A DNA stretch of 44,093 bases from JAVBQJ01 sp031549115 (GTDB lineage: Bacteria > Verrucomicrobiota > Lentisphaeria > Victivallales > Victivallaceae). Numbering within the stretch: position 1 is the first letter of the stretch; the number at the start of each line of letters is the position of its first letter. Below the pieces are notes generated by a model that did not search any database, was not told the origin of the DNA, and worked only from the letters and a program-made list of their open reading frames with translations. Below, piece by piece: positions 32,959 to 40,201 of this stretch. The DNA lies in the NCBI GenBank assembly GCA_031549115.1, contig JAVBQJ010000128.1:1-44093 (forward strand), given 5' to 3'. Both the position numbers and the translations under genes were made by a program.

Positions 32959-32986
32959 TTGCTTTTTGGTTGTCGTTATATATATT
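32959..32986 (+). promoter_or_regulatory. Candidate transketolase promoter in the ruvB-tkt divergent region
   Basis: TTGCTT (32959-32964), 16 bases, TATATT (32981-32986). The -10 region lies in TTATATATATTAA, which is nearly self-complementary and could equally serve the ruvB direction. Confidence 0.4.
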
Positions 32987-33056
32987 AAGATGATACGGTT
33001 TTACTGAAATTTCAATCTGCATTTTGAAAAAAGCGACAGAAAGGATCAAAATCACC

Positions 33057-35078
33057 ATGTTTGACGCGGCAAAAGTGCAAACGGCGGCCAATACCATTCG
33101 CGGTTTGGCGGCGGACGCCATCCAGAAAGCCAAATCGGGACACCCGGGCATGCCCCTGGGAACGGCCGATTTCGCGTTCACGCTCTTCTACAAATATCTG
33201 CGGCACAATCCGGCCAATCCGAAATGGATCGGCCGCGACCGCTTCGTGCTCTCCGCCGGACATGGTTCGATGCTGGAATACGCGCTGCTGCATTTGTTCG
33301 AATACGGCATGCCGATGGAGGAGCTGCAGAACTTCCGCCAGTGGGGCAGCCGCACGCCGGGACACCCGGAATACGGCCACACCGCCGGCGTCGATATCAC
33401 CACCGGCCCGTTGGGCAGCGGTTTTGCCTCCGCGGTCGGTATGGCGATCGCGAACTATTACGTCGCCGCCAAGACCGGACTGGACAAGACCGGTTTGATG
33501 GACAGCCGTATTTTCATCATCGCCGGCGACGGCTGCATGATGGAGGGCGCCACCTCGGAAGCTGGTTCGCTGGCCGGCCACCTGAAGCTCGGCAACATCA
33601 TCTGTTTTTATGACGACAACTCGATCACGATCGAAGGACAGACCGCGCTGGCGTTCAGCGAAGACGTCGCCAAGCGCTTCGACAGCTACGGCTGGCGCGT
33701 ATTGCACGTCGCCAACGCCAACGACCCGGCGCAGTGCGACGCGGCGTTGGCCGAAGCGGTCAAGTCCGACGGCCGCCCGACTCTGATCGTCGGCAAAACC
33801 GCGATCGGCTTCGGCGCCCCGAACAAGCAGGGCAAATCCTCGGCGCACGGCGAACCGCTCGGCGCCGACGAAGTCGCCGCGATGAAGAAACACCTCGGAT
33901 TGCCGGATGAGGCGTTCTATGTCTCCAGCGAAGTCCGCTCCTTCTGCCAGGCCCGCGTCGCGTCGCTGAAGCAGGAAGCGGCCGCCTGGGATGCCGAATT
34001 CCAGAAGTTCCTGACCGCCAATCCGGCGCAGGCCGGGTTGGTTTCGCAGTTCGTGAACCGCACGGTTCCGGCCGACATCCTCGGCGAACTTTTGAAAGCG
34101 GCCCCGACGGACAAGCCGATCGCGACCCGCGCCTCGTCGGGCGCGGTGCTGCAAAAGGCGGCGGAGCTGGTTCCGGCGCTGCTCGGCGGCGCCGCCGACC
34201 TGGCGCCCTCGACCAAGACCGACATCAAGAACGCGGGCAGCTTCTCCGCCACCGAGCGGGCGGGCCGGAATTTGCACTTCGGCGTCCGCGAGCTGGCGAT
34301 GGGTATGGCGGGGAACGGGTTGGCGCTGACCGAAATGATCATCCCGTACACCTCGACCTTCTTCGTTTTCAGCGACTATATGAAGCCGGCGATCCGGCTG
34401 GCGGCGCTGATGCAGCTGCATGAGCTTTTCATCTTCACGCACGACAGCTTCTATGTCGGCGAAGACGGTCCGACCCACGAGCCGATCGAGCAGATCGCGA
34501 TGCTGCGCACGATTCCGGGCCTGACCGTGTACCGTCCGGCCGAAGCGCACGAAGTGGCGCATTGCTATGCCGCCGCGCTGCAGGCCAACGGGCCGGTGGT
34601 GATGCTGATGACCCGTCAGGATTTGCCCCCGTATACGGCGGAAATGGCGGCGAAAATCGACGTCCGGAAGGGCGCATATGTGATCAGCGACGACCCGGAT
34701 TTCAACGTCATTCTGGTGGCGACCGGTTCGGAAGTGTCGCTGGCGCTGGCGGCGGCCGAATTGGCGCGGGCGGCGGGTGCGAAGGTCCGGGTGGTGTCGA
34801 TGGTTTCGATGGAAAACTTCTTTGCGCAGGATCAGGCCTACCGCGATTCGGTGTTGCCGCCGTGCTGCAAACGCCGGGTTTCAATCGAAGCGGCCTCGAC
34901 CTTCGGCTGGGCGCGGGTGGTCGGCGACGAAGGTCTGTCGATCGGCCTCGACCACTTCGGCGCCAGTGCTCCGTACAAGGTGCTGGCCGACGAATTCGGC
35001 TTCACGCCGGAGAAGGTGCTGGCGCGGATGAAGGCGCACTTCGGCTGTGACTGCAAGTGCTGCTGCCAGGCCAAATAA
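33057..35078 (+). CDS. tkt: Transketolase
   Basis: The thiamine-diphosphate enzyme of the pentose phosphate pathway moves two-carbon units between sugar phosphates. It has 673 residues from ATG 33057 (AAGGA at 33041); a TTG at 33024 would add 11 residues but has no ribosome site. KSGHPGMPLGTADFAF holds the conserved His, GDG (157-159) with the downstream Asn forms the ThDP motif, and the pyrimidine and C-terminal domains are complete (ELAMGMAGNGLAL, TGSEVSLALAAAELA). Unusually, the protein ends in CDCKCCCQAK with five Cys among ten residues, and another Cys pair lies in LPPCCKRR. It stands alone with its own terminator. Confidence 0.96.
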   Translation: MFDAAKVQTAANTIRGLAADAIQKAKSGHPGMPLGTADFAFTLFYKYLRHNPANPKWIGRDRFVLSAGHGSMLEYALLHLFEYGMPMEELQNFRQWGSRTPGHPEYGHTAGVDITTGPLGSGFASAVGMAIANYYVAAKTGLDKTGLMDSRIFIIAGDGCMMEGATSEAGSLAGHLKLGNIICFYDDNSITIEGQTALAFSEDVAKRFDSYGWRVLHVANANDPAQCDAALAEAVKSDGRPTLIVGKTAIGFGAPNKQGKSSAHGEPLGADEVAAMKKHLGLPDEAFYVSSEVRSFCQARVASLKQEAAAWDAEFQKFLTANPAQAGLVSQFVNRTVPADILGELLKAAPTDKPIATRASSGAVLQKAAELVPALLGGAADLAPSTKTDIKNAGSFSATERAGRNLHFGVRELAMGMAGNGLALTEMIIPYTSTFFVFSDYMKPAIRLAALMQLHELFIFTHDSFYVGEDGPTHEPIEQIAMLRTIPGLTVYRPAEAHEVAHCYAAALQANGPVVMLMTRQDLPPYTAEMAAKIDVRKGAYVISDDPDFNVILVATGSEVSLALAAAELARAAGAKVRVVSMVSMENFFAQDQAYRDSVLPPCCKRRVSIEAASTFGWARVVGDEGLSIGLDHFGASAPYKVLADEFGFTPEKVLARMKAHFGCDCKCCCQAK

Positions 35079-35118
35079 GCATCGAAACTGCTGACGAAAA
35101 GCAGTGATAATTGCAGGG

Positions 35119-35150
35119 GGGACGGATTTTTCCGTCCCTCTGTTTTTTTT
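35119..35150 (+). terminator. Transketolase terminator
   Basis: GGGACGGA (35119-35126) and TCCGTCCC (35131-35138) form an 8-bp stem with a TTTT loop, followed by eight T residues (35143-35150). Confidence 0.9.
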
Positions 35151-35597
35151 GCGGAATGCCTAAAACAGTTTTATAGCTAAAGTAATTAATTATTTTTTTA
35201 TTTAATATAGCGAAAAGGTGTTTTTGAGCAGTTTTTTGGAATTTTGCAAGAAAAAAACTCCATTTTTTTTGAATAATTGGCGATTAAGGTATTGACTTTT
35301 GCATTTTTTTTACTATAATAGTAATGTCGCAGGCGCGCTGAGGGCGCCGCGTGAAAAAATGTTAATCTTTGATGGCAGGGTATTTCTATTGATTAGAACG
35401 TAATTCTTCTAACGGTTTCGCCGGCAATAATGTACGGCGTTCAACCCAGACTCGCCTCCCCGGCTTCCTGACTGCGGAAATTCATTGACACCCCCCTGAC
35501 GGTCCGGCGACTTACGGCGGCGAATATATTAGCGATAATGAAAGATTCGGGGCGGGTGTAAAGAATAAATGGCGGAAACCGCCGGAAAGAGGAAGAG
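35151..35597 (+). promoter_or_regulatory. AT-rich 447-bp region with strong promoter and ~270-base leader of the RRM gene
   Basis: No coding sequence is visible. A strong promoter is present: TTGACT (35292-35297), 16 bases, TATAAT (35314-35319). Transcription would start near 35326 and run ~270 bases before the RRM ATG at 35598. The leader contains GC-rich stems just after the start (GGCGC...GCGCC) and TTAGAA/TTCTAA arms (35393-35398 and 35406-35411). Upstream, 35155-35290 is very rich in A and T tracts, unlike the rest of the window. Long leaders are common on cold-shock-type RNA-binding protein genes, so post-transcriptional control or a small RNA is possible. Confidence 0.65.
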
Positions 35598-35936
35598 ATG
35601 AATATCTATGTCGGAAACCTGCCGTACACCATCAGCAATGATGAACTTGCCAATGTTTTCGCGGTGTATGGGGAAGTGGCTGCGGCCCGAATTGTGATGG
35701 ATCGCGAAAGCGGTCGTTCCAAAGGTTTCGGTTTTGTCGAAATGAACAACAACGACGAAGCGAATGCGGCGATCGAAGCGTTGAACGGTTCCGATATCGG
35801 CGGCCGCAAGTCGGTGGTCAATGAAGCGCGTCCGCGCGAAGAGCGTCCGCGTGAAAGCCGCGGCGGTTTCGGCGGCGGCGAACGTCGCGGCGGCTTCGGC
35901 GGCGGCGATCGTCGCGGCGGTGGCGGCTACCGGTAA
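35598..35936 (+). CDS. Glycine-rich RRM RNA-binding protein
   Basis: The 112-residue protein has a single RNA recognition motif: RNP2 IYVGNL (residues 3-8) and RNP1 KGFGFVEM (42-49), with the conserved aromatic residues on both. The C-terminal ~30 residues are an RGG-like tail built from GGFGGGERR/GGFGGGDRR units. Such proteins act as RNA chaperones, often cold-induced, in cyanobacteria and PVC bacteria. AGGAAGAG precedes the ATG. It is monocistronic with a strong promoter, a long leader and a good terminator. Confidence 0.95.
   Translation: MNIYVGNLPYTISNDELANVFAVYGEVAAARIVMDRESGRSKGFGFVEMNNNDEANAAIEALNGSDIGGRKSVVNEARPREERPRESRGGFGGGERRGGFGGGDRRGGGGYR
35861..35930 (+). repeat. Short imperfect tandem repeat encoding the RGG tail
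   Basis: Units of about 30 bases (GGCGGCTTCGGCGGCGGC followed by GAWCGTCGC) repeat a little over twice. They are fully explained as coding sequence for the glycine/arginine tail. Confidence 0.7.
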
Positions 35937-35964
35937 TTTTTTTCGGTTCCCGTTGATTTGAAAG

Positions 35965-35998
35965 CACCGGAGGGTTTTGCGCTCTCCGGTGTTTTTTT
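35965..35998 (+). terminator. Terminator of the RRM gene
   Basis: CACCGGAG (35965-35972) pairs with CTCCGGTG (35984-35991), followed by a T-rich run to 35998. Confidence 0.88.
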
Positions 35999-36016
35999 GT
36001 TTTCGGGGGAGAAAAA

Positions 36017-36961
36017 TCAGTGCGTTACAAAGTAACCACCGTTCTTCGGAGCGCCTCGAAACTCGATTTTTCCTGCGTTTCGCAGCTCCCGCAGATAACG
36101 CTCTATGGAAGGGCGGCTCTTCTTTGCCGTTTTCGCCAGATCGGGAACGCGTGAGCCGGGGCTGGCATGCAGAAGTTGCAATACCTGAGCGGCTCCTTCG
36201 CTTAATTCAACCCCTGCCGCCTGGGGAGGAGTGCAGCCGAGAAGGCGTAGCAATTCCCGAAGCGTTTCTACCTCCCGGGCAATGATGAAGTGCACAAAAT
36301 CCTTTGTGTCGGTATGGGCTTTTTCCAAAGCCGCGATATATTCAAAACGCAGAGTCGGGGGAATGATCGTGACCGGGTAGCCGAAGCGCAGCAAAACCAG
36401 ATTCATCAGCAGGCGGCCGACTCTTCCGTTTCCGTCAATAAACGGATGGATGAATACGAATTTCTGATGAACCAGTGCCGCCAGCTCGACCGGATGCAAT
36501 TGGGTTTCATGGAGATGGTACCATTGCAGGAAGTTGTCCAGCAGTGACGGAATCTGCGCCGGTTTCGGCAGCGAATGGTGACTGCCGCTGATGAACACCT
36601 GAACTGTTCGGAATTTACCCGCTTTGGCCGGATCGATGCGCTTATAAAACAGTTCATGAAGTTTCAGGATATCGGCCGTTTCCAATTGTTTGACGGTCGC
36701 CAGCGTTTGCAGATGATCATAGGCCTCCGCGTGGCCGATGGCTTCATACACGTCATGGAGCGGTTTGCCGTTGACGGTCAGCCCATCCTCGATCACGACT
36801 TTGGTTTCGGATTCCGTCAACGAATTCCCCTCCAGCGCATTGCTGGTATAAGTCAATCCGACCCGGTAATACTCCCGAAGCGATTTCAACGTATCTTCCG
36901 GAAATGGCCGCAGGGCATCCAGCTTGCGCTTGAGCTCGTCGCATGACGGCAGTTTCTTCAT
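36017..36961 (-). CDS. Fic domain protein with C-terminal winged helix
   Basis: This 314-residue Fic protein probably transfers AMP to a protein hydroxyl. The catalytic loop is canonical: HPFIDGNGRVGR (H172, D176, N178, R180, R183). An N-terminal inhibitory motif of the (S/T)xxxE(G/N) type is present as S40-NAL-E44-G45, so this is a class II, self-inhibited enzyme. The last ~65 residues form a winged-helix DNA-binding domain (VPDLAKTAKKSRPSIERYLRELRNAGKI), common in the Fic/DUF4172-like family. No antitoxin partner is adjacent. A perfect palindrome with a third half-site lies just upstream of its start and could be its own operator (inference). Confidence 0.94.
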   Translation of the reverse strand: MKKLPSCDELKRKLDALRPFPEDTLKSLREYYRVGLTYTSNALEGNSLTESETKVVIEDGLTVNGKPLHDVYEAIGHAEAYDHLQTLATVKQLETADILKLHELFYKRIDPAKAGKFRTVQVFISGSHHSLPKPAQIPSLLDNFLQWYHLHETQLHPVELAALVHQKFVFIHPFIDGNGRVGRLLMNLVLLRFGYPVTIIPPTLRFEYIAALEKAHTDTKDFVHFIIAREVETLRELLRLLGCTPPQAAGVELSEGAAQVLQLLHASPGSRVPDLAKTAKKSRPSIERYLRELRNAGKIEFRGAPKNGGYFVTH

Positions 36962-36988
36962 GATAGCGGCTCCAATGTCTTTGCTTCA

Positions 36989-37030
36989 TTTACTCCATTG
37001 ATGGAGTAAATGTACTTTTGATGGAGTAAA
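36989..37030. promoter_or_regulatory. Putative operator of the Fic gene
   Basis: TTTACTCCAT (36989-36998), two bases, ATGGAGTAAA (37001-37010) form a perfect 10+10 palindrome. A third identical half-site ATGGAGTAAA follows at 37021-37030, exactly 20 bp on. The array lies 28-69 bp upstream of the Fic ATG. Such spacing on one face of the helix is typical of cooperative operator binding. Confidence 0.72.
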
Positions 37031-37032
37031 TT

Positions 37033-37050
37033 GCAGATTTCTTCATCTGC
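37033..37050 (-). terminator. Weak terminator-like hairpin after the DUF1846 gene
   Basis: GCAGAT (37033-37038) pairs with ATCTGC (37045-37050), directly beyond the DUF1846 stop in its direction of transcription, followed by AATTT. Confidence 0.45.
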
Positions 37051-37051
37051 A

Positions 37052-38569
37052 TTAATCCTCGAACAAATCCTGGCCGGCGTATTGGGGGTCGCTGGTGAGA
37101 TTGATACCGAGTTTGCGCAGCCCGCCTTCGTCGCCGGGGGAGGGGATGTGGCTCAGGTGCATTTCGCAGCCGGCGAGGAATTTCAGCTTCTTCATCGCCA
37201 GCCGCGCCGACGGATTGGAAGGCACGCTGACGCTGAGGGCGATCAGGGTTTCGCCGAGGTCGAGGCTCAGGCGCTTGCTCTTGAGGATGTCTTTTTTCAT
37301 CGAGCCGACCGAATCGATGACATCGGGGGCGATCAGCAGCAATTCATCGGGAAGTCTGGCCAGGTACTTGATGGCGTTCAGGACGCAGCTGGAAGCGGCG
37401 TGGAGCAGCGGGGAATTCTTCCCGGTGATGATCTGGCCGTCGGGCAGCTCCAGAGCGGCGCCGCAGTAAATTTTGTCGTTGCCTTTGCCTCGCTGCAGTG
37501 AGGCGTCCTGTGCGGCCTGGCGGGCGGCATTGACCACCGGCCGGTCGGTGGCCGAAGCGCCGAGCTCGTCGAGCAGCAGCTTGACCCGTTCGACCGTGGC
37601 CTGGTCGGCGAGGCCCTTGGCGTAATCGCACTGATAACGGAAATAACGGCGGATCACCTCCTGAATCGCGGCCTGGCGGACGGCTTCGTCGTCGGCGATG
37701 GCGAAGCCGACCCGGTTGACCCCCATATCGGTCGGCGACTGGTACAATTGATCCGGCGCCATGATTTTGGCGCAGATGCGCTTGACCACCGGAAAGATCT
37801 CCACGTCGCGGTTGTAGTTGATCGCTACCTTGCCGTAGGCTTCCAGATGGTACGGGTCGACCATATTCAGGTCGCCCAGATCGGAGGTTGCGGCTTCATA
37901 GGCGATATTGACCGGATGCTTCAGCGGCAGATTCCAGACCGGGAAGGTTTCGAATTTGGCATAACCGGCATTGACGCCGCGCCGGTGTTCGTGATAGACC
38001 TGGGACAGGCATGTCGCCATTTTTCCCGAAGACGGCCCGGGACCGGTGACGATCACGATCGGCTTGTCGGTTTTGATGTATTCGTTGGCACCGTAGCCGT
38101 CGTCGCTGACGATGGCGTCGACATCGGTCGGGTAACCATGGATCGCCCGGTGCGCGTACACGGCGATGCCGCGCCGCGCCAGCTTGTTCATGAATGTCTT
38201 TACCGCGGGTTGCTCGTTGTAGCGGGTGACGACCACGGCGGAGACGGTGACGTCCCACTCCCGGAGGCTGTCGATGATCCGCAGCGTATCCTCGTCGTAA
38301 CCGATGCCGAAGTCGGCGCGGACCTTGCGCTGCTCGATGGCGCCGGCGTAAATGCAGATGACGATAGCGATCTGATCTTTCAGGCGCTGCAGCAGTTTCA
38401 GCTTGACATTCGGATCGTAGCCCGGCAGAACGCGCGCGGCGTGGTAATCGAAGCCGAGTTTCCCACCGAATTCCAGATAGAGTTTACCGTTGAATTTGGC
38501 GGCGCGCTCAAGGATCGCGACGGATTGTTCCTGGAGGTATTTATCGTTGTCGAAACCGTTCTTCAGCAT
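37052..38569 (-). CDS. DUF1846 family protein
   Basis: The protein has 505 residues from ATG 38569 (MLKNGFDNDKYLQEQS, the family N-terminus, with AGGA upstream); a longer frame to 38671 would add 34 residues in promoter DNA. The family blocks are KLYLEFGGKLGFDYHAARVL, GPGPSSGKMATCLSQVYHE, GYAKFETFPVWNLPLKHP and YNRDVEIFPVVKRI. The GPGPSSGK segment resembles a nucleotide-binding P-loop. Structures are known for members, but no function is established to my knowledge. It is monocistronic with its own promoter, divergent from the secretin-like genes. Confidence 0.93.
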   Translation of the reverse strand: MLKNGFDNDKYLQEQSVAILERAAKFNGKLYLEFGGKLGFDYHAARVLPGYDPNVKLKLLQRLKDQIAIVICIYAGAIEQRKVRADFGIGYDEDTLRIIDSLREWDVTVSAVVVTRYNEQPAVKTFMNKLARRGIAVYAHRAIHGYPTDVDAIVSDDGYGANEYIKTDKPIVIVTGPGPSSGKMATCLSQVYHEHRRGVNAGYAKFETFPVWNLPLKHPVNIAYEAATSDLGDLNMVDPYHLEAYGKVAINYNRDVEIFPVVKRICAKIMAPDQLYQSPTDMGVNRVGFAIADDEAVRQAAIQEVIRRYFRYQCDYAKGLADQATVERVKLLLDELGASATDRPVVNAARQAAQDASLQRGKGNDKIYCGAALELPDGQIITGKNSPLLHAASSCVLNAIKYLARLPDELLLIAPDVIDSVGSMKKDILKSKRLSLDLGETLIALSVSVPSNPSARLAMKKLKFLAGCEMHLSHIPSPGDEGGLRKLGINLTSDPQYAGQDLFED

Positions 38570-38618
38570 AATCAGTCCTGTATCGGGAAGAGTTGGAAAA
38601 TCATTCAAGTATCCCTGT

Positions 38619-38647
38619 AATATAGCATCGGCGATAAAATTTTGCAA
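38619..38647 (-). promoter_or_regulatory. Promoter of the DUF1846 gene
   Basis: Minus-strand TTGCAA (38647-38642), 17 bases, TATATT (38624-38619), about 50 bases before the chosen start. This supports the shorter reading frame beginning at 38569. Confidence 0.6.
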
Positions 38648-38763
38648 GACCGAAGATTTATTCAAAACCAATTTTTCGCTAACCGAATTCTAATTGTCGC
38701 CATGTACATTAAAGGGTAAGGACAGGAAAGCAACCATACGGGAAAACAAAATAGGAGTCTCGA

Positions 38764-40170
38764 TTGAAACACATGAAACATCTGCTGCTCGGCGCCGCCG
38801 CCCTTTGCGCGGTCGCCGGAACCGGCGCGGAGCCGAAGGTCCAAACCATCCGCTTCGTCCAGGATGACGCCCAGGATTACATGGTGTCGAAAATGTACGA
38901 ACTGAAGTATCTGAAAGCCAATGATCTGACCCCATTCGTCCTCGGCATCGTCAAGCGCTACAACATCAACTCCTCCGTCAACCGGATCAATGACAAGGCT
39001 TCCAACCGGCAGCTCCTGACCGTCAGTTGTCCGGTGGGAATGATGCCGAGCGTCGACGAATTCATCGCCGCGGTGGATCGTCCGTCCGGGATCGCCGGCA
39101 AAGAGGACGGCGATCCGATTCTCGGCAGCGGCATCACCCGCGATGTCTATATGCCGCAATTCCGCTCCGCGCAGACGATGGTCGATATTATGTATTCGAT
39201 CGGGATCAACTCGGGCAAATCCGATTCCCTGATCGGCTACGACCAGAATTCCAATCAGATTTATTGGAAGGACGGCGCCTACAAGGGCACCGATATCGTC
39301 AAATACCTCGGCTGGCTCGACCGGCCGGTGCCGCAGGTCAATATCACTTTTTCGGTGTATGAGGTGCGCGAAAGCACCCTGCGCGATCTCGGCATCGACT
39401 ATCTGGCCTGGAAGAACGGACCAGGGCTGAATCTGTTGCAGGCCGGCTTCGACGCCTTCAGCGTGACTTCGGCGGGCAGCGCGGCACTGCAGGCGGCCTC
39501 CGGCTCCATGGGCGGATTTTTCTTCGCGCCGCAATTTGACGCCAGCTTCGTCCGGGTACTGGAGCAGGACGGCAAAGCCCATCTGGTGAACACCGCCAAT
39601 CTGACCGTGGTCAACTCGGACACCAAAAGCTACCGGGTCCAATTCAATCCGCAGTTGCAGAATCTGACCAAAAAGAACAACGACCAGAGCTCGGTCGATG
39701 TCAGCGCCGTGGCCGGCAAGCTCGACATCGTGCCGCTGGCTATGGTGGTGACCAAGCCGGTGGTCTGTCTCTCTGGCGCCGCCGATCCGAAGAGCGGGCA
39801 ATTGCCGTACGGAGAATCGGATTACCGCGACACGAGCGGCGTGCTGGTGTTCGACTATGTGATTCAGGCGGCCAATGTGGTCGAACGCAACAACTACGGG
39901 GCGGAGCTGATTGAAACCAGCCGGGTGACCGGTTCGAGTTCGATCCGATTGCATGTGGAAAAAACCGTGGCGCTGTGGAGCAAGGAATCGGAGGTCGAAC
40001 AGACCATCGGCGTGCCGTGGCTGTCGGAGATTCCATACCTGAAATATTTCTTCGGCACCACCACGACCAGCCGGGAAAACACCTGGTTCATGGTGACGGC
40101 CCAGGCTGTCCCGGTCCATCCGGACGACCGCAGCGCGGAAGCCGGAACTCTGATTTCGATGCAGGATTGA
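38764..40170 (+). CDS. Secretin-like exported protein 1
   Basis: The protein has 468 residues. AGGAG (38753-38757) lies 6 bases before TTG 38764 but 15 before ATG 38773, so the TTG is the likely start; either gives a signal peptide (MKHLLLGAAALCAVAGTGA). The order of motifs follows secretins (GspD/PilQ type): an N-domain-like segment (YELKYLKANDLTPFVLGIV), PVPQVNITFSVYEVRE with LGIDYLAWKN, FVRVLEQDGKAHLVNTANLTVVN, and the ending VPWLSEIPYLKYFFGTT. Secretins form the outer-membrane gate of type II secretion and type IV pili. The protein is shorter than full secretins (usually 600-800 residues), has no lipobox, and is followed after 31 bp by a related gene. Confidence 0.78.
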   Translation: MKHMKHLLLGAAALCAVAGTGAEPKVQTIRFVQDDAQDYMVSKMYELKYLKANDLTPFVLGIVKRYNINSSVNRINDKASNRQLLTVSCPVGMMPSVDEFIAAVDRPSGIAGKEDGDPILGSGITRDVYMPQFRSAQTMVDIMYSIGINSGKSDSLIGYDQNSNQIYWKDGAYKGTDIVKYLGWLDRPVPQVNITFSVYEVRESTLRDLGIDYLAWKNGPGLNLLQAGFDAFSVTSAGSAALQAASGSMGGFFFAPQFDASFVRVLEQDGKAHLVNTANLTVVNSDTKSYRVQFNPQLQNLTKKNNDQSSVDVSAVAGKLDIVPLAMVVTKPVVCLSGAADPKSGQLPYGESDYRDTSGVLVFDYVIQAANVVERNNYGAELIETSRVTGSSSIRLHVEKTVALWSKESEVEQTIGVPWLSEIPYLKYFFGTTTTSRENTWFMVTAQAVPVHPDDRSAEAGTLISMQD

Positions 40171-40201
40171 AACCAATACGTAATTTGACGGAAGGAAAAC
40201 G

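Noticed and set aside
36017..36961. Fic gene as part of a classical toxin-antitoxin pair
   Set aside because: No small partner gene lies next to it, and the inhibitory motif is within the same protein.
38662..40176. 504-codon open frame antisense to secretin-like gene 1
   Set aside because: Antisense shadow; the plus-strand protein has a signal peptide, a ribosome site and secretin motifs.
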